Origin: Pseudescherichia sp031998825 | GTDB taxonomy: Bacteria; Pseudomonadota; Gammaproteobacteria; Enterobacterales; Enterobacteriaceae | Assembly (NCBI RefSeq): GCF_031998825.1 | Contig: NZ_DAMACX010000025.1 | Coordinates: 6,012 to 70,011 of the forward strand | DNA length: 64,000 bases | Direction: 5' to 3' | Shown: positions 17,446 to 26,881 of the stretch, one piece after another | How the letters are laid out: the number at the start of each line of letters is the position of its first letter | How positions within the stretch are numbered: the stretch's first letter is position 1 | The notes under the pieces: generated by a model | Databases searched by the model: none | What the model was told of the DNA's origin: nothing | The model's input: the letters and a program-made list of their open reading frames with translations, nothing else | Program-made: the position numbers and the translations under genes

Positions 17446-18956
17446 ATGAGCAGGACACCGGTACTGGAAATGCGCAACATTGCCAAAGCCTTTGGCAAAT
17501 TCTATGCGCTTAAGGGTGTGGATCTCACGGTCTGGCCCGGTGAGATCCATGCCTTGATGGGAGAGAACGGCGCGGGTAAAAGTACGCTGATGAAAATCCT
17601 CGCCGGGGCCTACACCGCCACCAGCGGGGAGATCCTGATCGACGGCCAGCCCTACAGTATCAAAGGCCCGAAAGATGCCCTCTCTGCCGGTATTACCCTC
17701 ATCTACCAGGAGATGCAGCTCGCCCCGAACCTCACCGTTGCCGAGAACATTTTCCTTGGCAGCGAGCTATCCAGTGGCGGGCTGGTGAAACGCAAGGAGA
17801 TGGTTACCCAGGCGCAAAGCGTTATTAACCGCCTCGGGGCACAGTTTAAGGCCAGCGATCTGGTGATGAGGCTGACCATTGCCGAGCAGCAGCAGGTGGA
17901 GATCGCCCGGGCGCTGCACCGCAAAAGCCGCGTGCTGGTGATGGATGAACCCACTGCCGCCCTCTCCTCCCGCGAGACCCACCGCCTGTTTGAGCTGATC
18001 CTGCGCCTGCGCGACGAGGGCATGGCAATTATCTATATCAGCCACCGCATGGCCGAGGTGTATGAGCTATCCGACCGCGTCAGCGTTCTGCGTGACGGAC
18101 AGTACGTCGGTAGCCTGATGCGCGACAAGCTGAACGCTGCCGAGCTGGTGCGCATGATGGTGGGCCGCCCGCTTAGCGACCTGTTTAACAAAGAGCGCGA
18201 CATTACCCCTGGCGAAACCCGTCTCAACGTGCACAACCTCACTGACGGCGGCAAAATTCACCCTATCAGCCTCCACGTCCGCGCCGGGGAGATCGTCGGC
18301 CTTGCGGGACTGGTGGGCGCGGGTCGCTCAGAGCTGGGGCAGCTGATTTTGGGGTGCGCCGCGCCACCGGCGGGGTCATTGAGATTGACGGCGAGCCGGT
18401 GGTGATCCACTCCCCGCGTACCGCCATCGATTTGGGCATTGGTTTTCTCACCGAGAACCGTAAGGAGCAGGGCCTGTTTCTCGAACTGGCCGCCGCCGAA
18501 AATATCACCATGGCGACGCTGGAGCGCGATGCGAACTACGGCATGCTGGATCGCAAAAAGGCCCAGGCCATCTCCGACGACGCTATTCAGCTCTTGCAGA
18601 TCCGTGTTCCCCACGCCCAGGTGCGGGCGGGAGGCCTCTCCGGCGGCAACCAGCAGAAGCTGCTGATCTCCCGCTGGGTTGCTATCAACCCGCGCATTTT
18701 GATCCTCGACGAGCCGACCCGTGGTGTAGACGTCGGCGCGAAAAGCGAGATCTACCGCATCATGAACCAGATGGCACACAAGGGCGTGGCGATCCTGATG
18801 ATCTCCAGCGAGCTGCCGGAGGTGGTTGGCATGAGCGACCGGGTGTACGTGATGCATGAGGGATCGATCGAGGGCGAATTACAGGGCGACGACATTACCC
18901 AGGAAAACATAATGACGCTGGCAACCGGCGTTGATGAGGCGGTACACCATGGCTAA
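17446..18956 (+). pseudogene. Sugar ABC transporter ATPase (RbsA/XylG type), split by a frameshift
   Basis: This gene should encode a double ATP-binding-cassette protein of about 503 aa that powers the sugar importer. The first cassette (GENGAGKST, TIAEQQQVEIARAL, VLVMDEPT) and the start of the second (GLAGLVGAGRSELGQLI) are read from 17446. After TTTTGGGG at 18347-18354 the reading frame shifts: the original frame ends at 18405 in a meaningless tail, while VRRATGGVIEIDGEP...GLSGGNQQKLLISRW...ILILDEPTRGVDVG continues in another frame to 18956. One missing T (TTTTT to TTTT) restores LIFGVRRATGG. This is either a recent inactivation, a homopolymer sequencing error or, less likely, programmed slippage. 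RBS: GCAGGAG. Confidence 0.9.
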
Positions 18957-19956
18957 AAAAGAGACCTTAGCACCTACCCCGCAGCAGGTGGCAAAATCTG
19001 CGTCGGCGAAAAAAATGCTGATGGGCGATCTGATGCAAACGGTTGGGATCCTGCCGATCCTGATCCTTATCGTCGCCGTCTTTGGCTTTATCGCGCCTAA
19101 CTTCTTTACCGAGAGTAACCTGCTCAACATCACCCGTCAGGCGTCGATTAATATCGTGCTGGCGGCGGGCATGACCTTCATTATCTTAACCGGCGGTATT
19201 GATCTGTCAGTTGGCTCGATTCTGGGCACTACCGCCGTGGCAGCAATGGTGGTCTCACTCATCCCGGAGCTGTCGATGCTGTCGATCCCGGCGGCGCTGA
19301 TGCTCGGCCTGGTGCTGGGGCTGTTTAACGGTGCGCTGGTAGCCTTTGCCGGGCTGCCGCCGTTTATTGTCACCCTCGGGACCTATACCGCCCTGCGCGG
19401 TGCCGCCTATCTGCTGGCGGACGGCACCACGGTAATTAACTCCAGTATCAGCTTCGAGTGGATCGGTAATAACTACCTCGGGCCGATCCCGTGGCTGGTG
19501 GTGATCGCCCTGGCGGTCATCGCTATCTGCTGGTTTATCCTGCGCCGCACCACCCTCGGGGTTCATATCTACGCCGTCGGTGGCAACATGCAGGCGGCAC
19601 GCCTGACCGGGATCAAAGTGTGGCTGGTGTTGCTCTTCGTCTACGGCATGAGCGGCCTGCTCTCTGGCCTCGGCGGGGTCATGAGCGCCTCGCGCCTCTA
19701 CAGCGCCAACGGCAACCTCGGCACAGGCTACGAGCTGGACGCCATCGCGGCGGTGATCCTCGGCGGCACCAGCTTTGTCGGCGGCATCGGCACCATCACC
19801 GGTACGCTGGTGGGGGCGCTGATTATCGCCACCCTCAACAACGGCATGACGCTGATGGGGGTCTCTTACTTCTGGCAGCTGGTGATCAAAGGGGCGGTGA
19901 TCATCATTGCGGTGCTAATCGATAAATACCGTACCCGTCACCATCAAAGTGCATAA
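18949..19956 (+). CDS. Sugar ABC transporter permease (RbsC/AraH family)
   Basis: From the ATG at 18949 the protein has 335 aa, with about eight to ten membrane segments and the BPD_transp_2 family signatures GGIDLSVGS and AVILGGTSFVGGIGTITGTLVGA. It forms the membrane channel for the ATPase encoded just upstream and the binding protein just downstream. The start overlaps the ATPase stop by 8 bp, so translation is coupled. An upstream alternative start at 18931 would add six residues and has no better RBS. Transport depends on whether the ATPase frameshift is real. Confidence 0.93.
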   Translation: MAKKETLAPTPQQVAKSASAKKMLMGDLMQTVGILPILILIVAVFGFIAPNFFTESNLLNITRQASINIVLAAGMTFIILTGGIDLSVGSILGTTAVAAMVVSLIPELSMLSIPAALMLGLVLGLFNGALVAFAGLPPFIVTLGTYTALRGAAYLLADGTTVINSSISFEWIGNNYLGPIPWLVVIALAVIAICWFILRRTTLGVHIYAVGGNMQAARLTGIKVWLVLLFVYGMSGLLSGLGGVMSASRLYSANGNLGTGYELDAIAAVILGGTSFVGGIGTITGTLVGALIIATLNNGMTLMGVSYFWQLVIKGAVIIIAVLIDKYRTRHHQSA

Positions 19957-19986
19957 CAACAATACCCTACACATAAGGAACAGAAT

Positions 19987-20928
19987 ATGCGTTTGAAACC
20001 CTTAGTCACCGCGCTCTGTGCTGGCGCCCTGCTTGCCGCAACGCCGTTTGCGCAGGCCAAAGACCTGAAGTCCATCGGCGTGACGGTGGGCGACCTGGCG
20101 AACCCGTTCTTTGTCCAGATCACCAAGGGCGCAGAGCTGGAGGCACGCAAGCTGGCCGGAGATAACGTGAAGGTTACCCTGGTCTCCAGCGGCTACGATC
20201 TCGGCCAGCAGGTGTCGCAGATCGACAACTTTATTGCCGCGAAAGTGGATATGATTATTCTCAACGCCGCAGACTCCAAAGGCATCGGCCCGGCGGTGAA
20301 GCGCGCCAAAGATGCCGGGATTGTGGTGGTGGCGGTCGACGTGGCAGCCGAGGGGGCCGATGCGACCATCACCTCCGATAACACCCAGGCGGGCGAGATT
20401 GCCTGTAAGTACATCACCGATCGCCTGAAAGGCAAAGGTGACGTGGTGATCATCAACGGGCCGCCGGTTTCTGCGGTACAGAACCGCGTAGAGGGCTGCC
20501 AGACCGAATTCAAGCGCCACCCCGGCATTAAGGTGCTCTCCTGGAACCAGAACGCCAAAGGCAGCCGCGAAGGTGGCCTGGAGGTCATGACCTCCCTGCT
20601 GGCGGCGAATCCGAAGATCGACGGCGTATTCGCCATTAACGATCCTACCGCGATCGGGGCCGATCTGGCAGCGAAGCAGGCCCAGCGCAGCGAGTTCTTT
20701 ATCGTTGGCGTGGATGGCTCGCCTGACGGGGAAGAGGCGCTGAAGCGTGAGAACTCGCTGTTTGTGGCGACCCCGGCGCAGGATCCGCAGGTTATGGCGG
20801 CGAAGGCGGTGGAGATTGGCTATGACATCCTGCAGGGCAAGCCCGCCCCGAAAGAGCCGGTGCTGATCCCGGTCACAATGATCGATAAGCAGAGCGTGGC
20901 AAACTACAAGGGCTGGACAGTTAAATAA
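19987..20928 (+). CDS. Periplasmic sugar-binding protein of the ABC importer
   Basis: The 313-aa protein has a signal peptide cut after ATPFAQA-KDL and the pentose/hexose-binding fold of RbsB (PF13407 type): IGVTVGDLANPFFVQITKGAE, DMIILNAADSKGI, TSDNTQAGEIACKYI, VFAINDPTAIGADLA and IVGVDGSPDGEEAL. It delivers a monosaccharide to the permease and may also be sensed by the hybrid kinase. A 30-bp gap follows the permease. The REP hairpin after its stop may protect this mRNA segment and raise the binding protein level above that of the downstream enzymes. Confidence 0.94.
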   Translation: MRLKPLVTALCAGALLAATPFAQAKDLKSIGVTVGDLANPFFVQITKGAELEARKLAGDNVKVTLVSSGYDLGQQVSQIDNFIAAKVDMIILNAADSKGIGPAVKRAKDAGIVVVAVDVAAEGADATITSDNTQAGEIACKYITDRLKGKGDVVIINGPPVSAVQNRVEGCQTEFKRHPGIKVLSWNQNAKGSREGGLEVMTSLLAANPKIDGVFAINDPTAIGADLAAKQAQRSEFFIVGVDGSPDGEEALKRENSLFVATPAQDPQVMAAKAVEIGYDILQGKPAPKEPVLIPVTMIDKQSVANYKGWTVK

Positions 20929-20935
20929 CGTAAAC

Positions 20936-20966
20936 GCCGGGTAGCACACCGCTTACCCGGCCTACG
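20936..20966. repeat. REP (palindromic unit) inside the sugar operon
   Basis: GCCGGGTAGC...GCTTACCCGGCCTACGG forms a hairpin of the enterobacterial REP type between the binding-protein stop and the RBS of the isomerase gene. Confidence 0.8.
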
Positions 20967-20984
20967 GTTTTGGAGGCCTGTAAT

Positions 20985-21680
20985 ATGAAACGCTCCGCAA
21001 TTAACGAAATTCTTGGCCACACGCGGCAATTTTTCTCCATGCACGACGTCCACCTGCCGGCGTTTGCCAGCTTTGCCCCGTCCAGATGGCGACAGCTGCC
21101 CGTTGATGCCTGGCAGGAGGTGTTCGATCTCCGGCTGGGCTGGGACGTTACGGCTTTTGGCGGGACGAACTTTGCAGCGCAGGGGCTAACGCTCTTTACC
21201 CTGCGCAACGGCTCTCCTGGCGGATCGCCGTGGCCCAAATGCTATGCGGAGAAGATCATGCACGTCCGCGACGGCCAGCTGACGCCGATGCATTTTCACT
21301 GGATCAAGCGCGAAGACATTATTAATCGCGGCGGCGGTAATTTGATTATCGAGCTGTGGAACTCAGGGGCCGACGAGCAAACCGAGCATAGCGACGTGAC
21401 GGTCGCTATCGATGGCTGTCTACAAACCCACATGGCCGGCAGCCAGCTGCGCCTGTCGCCCGGAGAGAGCATCTGTCTGCCGCCGGGGCTGTATCACAGC
21501 TTCTGGGGGGAGCACGGCTTTGGTGACGTGCTGGTGGGCGAAGTCTCCTCCGTCAACGATGACGATCATGACAACCACTTCCTGCAGCCGCGCGATCGCT
21601 ATAACAGCATTGAAGAAGATGAGCCAGCTCAGCTGGTACTCTGTAACGAATACTCCCTGTTTCTTCACCCGGTTCCCTAA
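20985..21680 (+). CDS. D-lyxose/D-mannose-type ketol-isomerase (EcSI family)
   Basis: The 231-aa cupin-fold protein resembles the D-lyxose isomerase family that includes the E. coli O157:H7 sugar isomerase EcSI (about 227 aa). Metal-ligand motifs are visible: MHFHWIKREDIINRGGG (His-x-His plus Glu/Asp) and LPPGLYHSFW (late His). It should interconvert an aldose such as D-lyxose or D-mannose with its ketose (D-xylulose or D-fructose) in the cytoplasm, after import. GGAGG eight nucleotides before ATG 20985 favours this start over 20970. It is followed after 14 bp by the aldolase gene. Confidence 0.88.
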   Translation: MKRSAINEILGHTRQFFSMHDVHLPAFASFAPSRWRQLPVDAWQEVFDLRLGWDVTAFGGTNFAAQGLTLFTLRNGSPGGSPWPKCYAEKIMHVRDGQLTPMHFHWIKREDIINRGGGNLIIELWNSGADEQTEHSDVTVAIDGCLQTHMAGSQLRLSPGESICLPPGLYHSFWGEHGFGDVLVGEVSSVNDDDHDNHFLQPRDRYNSIEEDEPAQLVLCNEYSLFLHPVP

Positions 21681-21694
21681 CCAAGGAGGCTGCA

Positions 21695-22555
21695 ATGCCG
21701 CTGATCTCTCTCGCCGATGGTTTGAAACATGCCCGCGTGCACCAGTATGCGCTGGGTGCCTTTAACGTGCTGGATACCCACTTCCTGCGGGCGCTGTTTG
21801 CCGCCGCAAAGCAGCAGCGCTCGCCGTTTATCATCAACATTGCCGAGGTGCACTTTAAGTATCTCTCACTGGATACGCTGGTAGAGGCGGTAAAGTATGA
21901 AGCCGCCCGGCACGCTATTCCGGTGGTGCTTAATCTCGATCACGGCCTGCACTTTGAGGCAGTGGTTCAGGCGCTGCGCCTCGGTTTTACCTCCGTAATG
22001 TTTGACGGCTCGACGCTGGACTATGAAGAGAACGTGCATCAGACGCGGGAGGTGGTGAAGATGTGCCACGCGGTAGGCGTCTCGGTCGAGGGTGAGCTGG
22101 GCGCGGTAGGCGGCGACGAAGGCGGCGCGCTGTATGGCCATGCCGACGAGGCGTTCTTTACCGATCCGGCCAAGGCGCGGGACTTTGTCGACCGAACCGG
22201 CATCGATGCGCTGGCCGTGGCGATCGGCAACGCTCACGGCAAATACAAAGGTGAGCCGAAGCTCGACTTTGCGCGCCTGGAGGCGATTCGCCAGCAGACC
22301 GGCCTGCCGCTGGTGCTGCACGGCGGCTCCGGCATCAGCGACGCGGACTTCCGCCGCGCCATTAGCCTTGGCATCCATAAAATCAACTTCTACACCGGTA
22401 TGTCCCAGGCCGCGCTGGCGGCAGTGGACAAAAGCATGACCGCGCGGGATCAGATCTACGACGAGTTCGCCGAGCTGATGCTCAGCATCGAGCAGGCGAT
22501 CACCGATATTGTTGCCGAGCAGATGCGCGTCTTCGGCAGCGAGGGGAAGATCTGA
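21695..22555 (+). CDS. Class II ketose-bisphosphate/ketose-phosphate aldolase
   Basis: The 286-aa TIM-barrel enzyme belongs to the class II fructose/tagatose-bisphosphate aldolase family. Zinc ligands are seen at His83 (LNLDHG), His181 (AIGNAHGKY) and His209 (LHGGSG), with VEGELGAVGGDE carrying the conserved Glu and Asp. It would cleave the phosphorylated ketose made by the neighbouring isomerase and kinase into dihydroxyacetone phosphate and an aldehyde; the exact substrate (fructose or tagatose bisphosphate, or a ketose 1-phosphate) is not readable. AAGGAGG precedes the ATG. Its TGA overlaps the kinase start (TGATG). Confidence 0.92.
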   Translation: MPLISLADGLKHARVHQYALGAFNVLDTHFLRALFAAAKQQRSPFIINIAEVHFKYLSLDTLVEAVKYEAARHAIPVVLNLDHGLHFEAVVQALRLGFTSVMFDGSTLDYEENVHQTREVVKMCHAVGVSVEGELGAVGGDEGGALYGHADEAFFTDPAKARDFVDRTGIDALAVAIGNAHGKYKGEPKLDFARLEAIRQQTGLPLVLHGGSGISDADFRRAISLGIHKINFYTGMSQAALAAVDKSMTARDQIYDEFAELMLSIEQAITDIVAEQMRVFGSEGKI

Positions 22556-23577
22556 TGGCACGCAAAGGCATCATCGCGGCGGGTAATATGCTGGTGGATC
22601 ACGTCCACCAGATCGTGCAGTGGCCAGAGCGCGGCTGGCTGGCCGAGATTGTCCACAGCGAGCGCTCCACCGGCGGCGCGCCGCTGAACGTTCTGCTGAC
22701 GCTGGCGAAGATGCGCACCGGCCTGCCGCTGCAGGCGGTCGGGCTGGTAGGCGAAGACAACGACGGCGACTACATCATGGCGATGCTGGAGCAGTATCAC
22801 GTCAACCGCCAGCATGTGCAGCGCACCACCTTCGCCCCCACCTCCATGTCGCAGGTAATGACCGACCCCAGCGGCCAGCGCACCTTTTTCCACTCTCCCG
22901 GCGCGAACCGCCTGCTGGATCTGCCCGCCTTCGATCGCCTTGATACCACCATGAAGATTTTCCATCTTGGCTATCTGCTGCTGCTGGATAGCCTGGATAT
23001 GCCGGACGACGAGTTTGGCACGCGCAGCGCCCGGCTGCTGGCCCAGATGCATAACCTCGGCTTTGAAACCTCGCTGGATCTGGTGTCGCGCAAAGGCGAT
23101 CCTCGTTATCGTCCACTGGTTAACCCGGCTCTGAAGCATCTGGACTATCTGGTGATCAACGAGCTGGAGGCAGGTGAATTCAGCGAGCTGGCGATCCGCC
23201 ACGAAAACGGCGAGCCGCATATCGAGCATATCGCCGAGGCGGCGGCGCAGCTGTTGGCCGCGGGCGTGAAGCAGCGGGTGGTGATCCACTGCCCTGAAGG
23301 CGCATGGGGGCAAACGCCGCAGGAGCCGGGGTTCTGGCTCCCCTCCTGGCATCTGGCGCAGGAGGAGATTGTTGGCAGCGTGGGTGCGGGCGATGCGTTC
23401 TGCGCCGGGTTCCTCTACGGCTGCCATGAAGCCTGGTCGTTAATAGAGAGTATTCAGCTCGCCCACGTCTGCGCCCGGGCCAGCCTGCTTGCCGCCAACG
23501 CCATCGACGGCGCGAAAAGCCTGGACGAGCACCGGGCGTTTATCCGCGATAACGCTCAGGCCGCGATCTCGTTATGA
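22555..23577 (+). CDS. PfkB-family sugar kinase
   Basis: The 340-aa protein has the ribokinase-family signatures: an N-terminal Gly-rich motif STGGAPLNVLLTLAKM (residues 38-53) and the catalytic GAGDAFCAGF with base Asp280. It should phosphorylate the ketose made by the isomerase, using ATP. The start overlaps the aldolase stop by one base, showing translational coupling. The 3' end overlaps the convergent response regulator gene by 22 bp. The set isomerase, kinase, aldolase makes a complete route from imported aldose to triose phosphate, analogous to the xylulose 1-phosphate or tagatose pathways. Confidence 0.92.
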   Translation: MARKGIIAAGNMLVDHVHQIVQWPERGWLAEIVHSERSTGGAPLNVLLTLAKMRTGLPLQAVGLVGEDNDGDYIMAMLEQYHVNRQHVQRTTFAPTSMSQVMTDPSGQRTFFHSPGANRLLDLPAFDRLDTTMKIFHLGYLLLLDSLDMPDDEFGTRSARLLAQMHNLGFETSLDLVSRKGDPRYRPLVNPALKHLDYLVINELEAGEFSELAIRHENGEPHIEHIAEAAAQLLAAGVKQRVVIHCPEGAWGQTPQEPGFWLPSWHLAQEEIVGSVGAGDAFCAGFLYGCHEAWSLIESIQLAHVCARASLLAANAIDGAKSLDEHRAFIRDNAQAAISL

Positions 23578-24290
23578 ACCACGTCGGCGGCGAAAACGTA
23601 GCCCAGGCCACGGATGGTTTTAATCAGTACGGGCTGGTGCGGGTTCAACTCGATTTTACGCCGCAGCCGCATAATCAACACGTCGATAGTGCGGTCAAAC
23701 ACATCCATGCTCTCACTGTGGGTGAGCGCCAGCAGCTGCTCGCGGTTCAGCACCCGTCGCGCATTCTGCACCAGCGCCAGCAGCAGGCCATACTCACCCT
23801 GGGTGAGCGGCGTCAGCTGGCCGTGTGGATCGTGCAGCTCACAGCGGGTGGTGTTCAGACTCCAGCCGTTAAACGCCATATCTGCCCCTTTCGGCACCGG
23901 GACGTCCGCCGCCAGCGCGCCGGTGCGCCGCAGCACCGCCTTCAGGCGGGCCACCACCACCCGTGGGTTAAAGGGTTTAGCGATGTAGTCGTCAGCCCCC
24001 ATCTCAAGGCCGACCACCACGTCCGACTCGCTGCCCAGCCCGGTGAGCATCACTACCGGCAGCGCCGGACGTAGCTTTTGCAGCTGCTGCAGCACCATCA
24101 GCCCGTTGGTATCCGGTAGCACCATATCCAGCAGCACCAGCGCTATTTCGGATTGTTCAGCGGCAAGCGTCAGCGCCTCCCGGCCGCTATGGCAGACGTG
24201 CACGGCAAAGACATGCTCGTTAAGCACGTCCCGCAAGAGTTCGCAGACTGCCGCATCATCATCCACTACCAGAATTGCCGGTTTCATCAT
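23556..24290 (-). CDS. OmpR-family response regulator of the sugar island
   Basis: The 244-aa protein has a receiver domain with acidic pocket Asp10-12, phospho-acceptor Asp55 (LVLLDMVLP) and Lys105 (DYIAKPF), followed by a winged-helix DNA-binding domain ending in DRTIDVLIMRLRRKIE...IRGLGYVF. It is the likely partner of the hybrid kinase at the other end of the island and the likely activator of the importer operon. The start may be Met1 or Met2 (24287); the RBS is poor for both. It is convergent with the kinase gene and divergent from fdhF. Confidence 0.92.
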   Translation of the reverse strand: MMKPAILVVDDDAAVCELLRDVLNEHVFAVHVCHSGREALTLAAEQSEIALVLLDMVLPDTNGLMVLQQLQKLRPALPVVMLTGLGSESDVVVGLEMGADDYIAKPFNPRVVVARLKAVLRRTGALAADVPVPKGADMAFNGWSLNTTRCELHDPHGQLTPLTQGEYGLLLALVQNARRVLNREQLLALTHSESMDVFDRTIDVLIMRLRRKIELNPHQPVLIKTIRGLGYVFAADVVHNEIAA

Positions 24291-24401
24291 CTACGCCCGC
24301 CCGAGAGACATGCCCTAAGTGTTAGCCATTCTGGTAAGAATCGGCAGCAAATCACACCGCGACGTGCTGGATCTTTAACCGCTGTCACACCCCTTCGCTT
24401 T

Positions 24402-24422
24402 TCGACACGTCAAATGTGTCGA
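24402..24422 (+). promoter_or_regulatory. FhlA upstream activating site for fdhF
   Basis: TCGACAC (24402-24408) and GTGTCGA (24416-24422) form a perfect inverted repeat with a 7-bp spacer, roughly 100-115 bp upstream of the expected sigma54 start site. Position and core agree with FhlA sites of formate-regulon promoters. Confidence 0.65.
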
Positions 24423-24492
24423 TGCCCAGTTTTTCGTCAGGGTTTTGCCCTATCTCTGCCCGTCACACCTGCCAATATCCCTGGTAACAATG

Positions 24493-24508
24493 TGGCATGC
24501 AAGATGCA
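24493..24508 (+). promoter_or_regulatory. Sigma54 promoter of fdhF
   Basis: TGGCATGCAAGATGCA keeps GG and GC 12 bp apart, as in TGGCACG-N4-TTGCA. It is 52 bp before the fdhF start codon. Confidence 0.85.
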
Positions 24509-24559
24509 TAGTGGGGCCAGGAGCGCAAATGCGCGCTGTGTTTAACTGGAGCAGAAGCG

Positions 24560-26707
24560 ATGAAAAAAGTCGTCACGGTTTGCCCGTACTGCGCCTCAGG
24601 TTGCAAGATCAACCTTGTGGTGGATAACGGAAAAATCGTTCGCGCGGAGGCGGCGCAGGGGAAAACCAATCAGGGAACCCTGTGCCTGAAAGGCTACTAC
24701 GGCTGGGATTTTATCAACGATACCCAGATCCTCACCCCGCGTTTAAAAACCCCGATGATCCGTCGCCAGCGCGGCGGCAAGCTGGAGGCGGTCTCCTGGG
24801 ACGAAGCGCTGATCTACGTCGCCGACCGCCTGAGCGCGATCAAAGAGAAGTATGGTCCGGACGCGATCCAGACCACCGGCTCGTCACGCGGCACCGGCAA
24901 TGAAACCAACTATGTGATGCAGAAATTTGCACGCGCCGTTATTGGCACCAATAACGTCGACTGCTGCGCACGCGTCTGACACGGCCCCTCGGTTGCAGGT
25001 CTGCACCAGTCGGTCGGCAATGGCGCAATGAGCAATGCCATCACGGAAATTGATAACACGGATTTAGTCTTTGTCTTTGGCTATAACCCGGCAGATTCCC
25101 ACCCTATCGTCGCCAATCATGTGATCCGCGCGAAGCGTAACGGGGCGAAAATTATTGTCTGCGATCCGCGCAAAATCGAGACCGCGCGCATTGCCGATAT
25201 GCATCTTGCGTTGAGGAACGGCTCGAACATTGCCCTGCTCAACGCGCTTGGGCATGTCATCGTTGAAGAAAAACTCTACGACGCGGCGTTTGTGGCGAAC
25301 CGCACTCAGGGCTTTGACGAGTACTGCAAAATTGTTGAAGGTTACACGCCGGAGTCCGTTGAGGATATTACTGGCGTTAGCGCCCAGGCGATCCGCCAGG
25401 CGGCGCGGCTCTATGCCGGGGCAAAAACGGCTACCATTCTGTGGGGCATGGGCGTGACCCAGTTCTATCAGGGGGTAGAGACGGTGCGTTCCCTTACCAG
25501 CCTGGCGATGCTCACCGGCAACCTGGGCAAGGCGCACGTCGGCGTCAACCCGGTACGCGGGCAGAACAACGTGCAGGGCGCGTGTGATATGGGGGCGCTG
25601 CCGGACACCTATCCTGGCTACCAGTACGTGAGCGATCCGGCGAACCGGGAAAAATTTGCCCGCGCCTGGGGCGTGGAGAGCCTGCCAGCCCATACTGGCT
25701 ACCGCATCAGCGAGCTGCCGCACCGGGCGGCGCATGGCGAAGTGCGCGCTGCCTATATCATGGGCGAGGATCCACTCCAGACCGATGCCGAGCTTTCAGC
25801 GGTGCGCAAGGGGTTTGAGGATCTTGAGCTGGTCATCGTGCAGGATATCTTTATGACTAAAACCGCGGCGGCGGCGGATGTGATTTTACCCTCAACGTCG
25901 TGGGGCGAGCATGAGGGCGTCTATACGGCGGCGGATCGCGGCTTCCAGCGCTTCTTTAAGGCGGTAGAGCCACAGTGGGATCTGAAAACCGACTGGCAGA
26001 TTATCAGCGAGATCGCCACGCGAATGGGTTACCCGATGCACTACAACAGTACCCAGGAGATTTGGGATGAGCTGCGCCATCTCTGTCCAGACTTCTACGG
26101 GGCGACCTACGAGAAGATGGGCGAGCTGGGCTATATTCAGTGGCCCTGCCGTGACGCTTCCGAGGCCGACCAGGGGACGTCATACCTCTTTAAAGAGAAG
26201 TTTGATACCGACACCGGGCTGGCGAAGTTCTTTACCTGCGACTGGGTGGCCCCCATTGATAAGCTCACCGACGACTACCCGATGGTGCTCTCTACGGTGC
26301 GCGAGGTGGGGCACTACTCCTGCCGCTCAATGACTGGCAACTGTGCGGCGCTGGCCGCGCTGGCCGATGAACCGGGCTATGCGCAGATCAACACCGCCGA
26401 CGCTGCCCGGTTGGGCATTGAGGATGAAGCGCTGGTGTGGGTTAACTCGCGCAAAGGGCGGATCATCACCCGGGCGCAGGTCAGCGATCGTCCCAATAAA
26501 GGGGCGGTTTATATGACCTACCAGTGGTGGATTGGGGCCTGCAACGAGCTGGTGACGGAGAACCTGAGTCCAATAACTAAAACGCCGGAGTATAAGTACT
26601 GCGCCGTGCGCGTCGAGGCGATTGACGATCAGCAGGCCGCCGAGCGATACGTCATTGACGAGTATAATAAGCTTAAATCCCGACTGCGGGAGAGTGCATT
26701 AGGATAA
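24560..26707 (+). CDS. fdhF: Formate dehydrogenase H, selenocysteine-containing
   Basis: One gene of 715 residues reads through an in-frame TGA at 24977-24979, codon 140, the selenocysteine site of E. coli FdhF (CCARV-U-HGPSVAG). The upstream part carries the 4Fe-4S motif CPYCASGC...C (residues 8-42). The downstream part carries the molybdopterin-guanine-dinucleotide binding regions, nearly identical to E. coli over the full length. FdhF oxidises formate in the formate hydrogenlyase complex under fermentation. The SECIS hairpin follows the TGA. A sigma54 promoter and an FhlA site lie upstream. Automated callers will wrongly split it into two frames (24560-24979 and 25028-26707). Confidence 0.98.
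24977..25016 (+). promoter_or_regulatory. SECIS element in fdhF mRNA
   Basis: The UGA is followed 11 nt later by the hairpin GGTTGCAGGTCTGCACC (24991-25007) with loop AGGTCT. This matches the apical stem-loop of E. coli fdhF that binds SelB. Confidence 0.92.
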
Positions 26708-26722
26708 AAAAGGCGTATTAAT

Positions 26723-26754
26723 TAATAGCGGCCTCAAATAAGATGCCGCTATTA
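26723..26754. terminator. Hairpin downstream of fdhF
   Basis: TAATAGCGGC (26723-26732) pairs perfectly with GCCGCTATTA (26745-26754); AT-rich sequence follows. It is the probable fdhF terminator, although no long T run is present. Confidence 0.65.
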
Positions 26755-26881
26755 TATATTTATACGCATTATTAATAGTAACGTTCTGTGAGTGTACTCG
26801 AAGAAAAATGCAATTATCTCACTGAAATTACATTGCTATTTCTCTTCCCTTTTAATGCGGGAGCGATATCATTATCTGCGG

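Noticed and set aside
18354..18956. Independent 200-aa ATPase gene
   Set aside because: It is the second half of the frameshifted double-cassette ATPase.
20002..20949. 315-codon minus-strand frame opposite the sugar-binding protein
   Set aside because: Antisense shadow of a clear periplasmic binding protein; composition (many His, Arg, Val) is typical of shadows.
22456..23427. 323-codon minus-strand frame
   Set aside because: Antisense to the PfkB kinase gene, which has intact motifs and start coupling.
25028..26707. Separate 559-aa oxidoreductase gene after a short upstream gene
   Set aside because: It is the second part of fdhF after selenocysteine UGA140.
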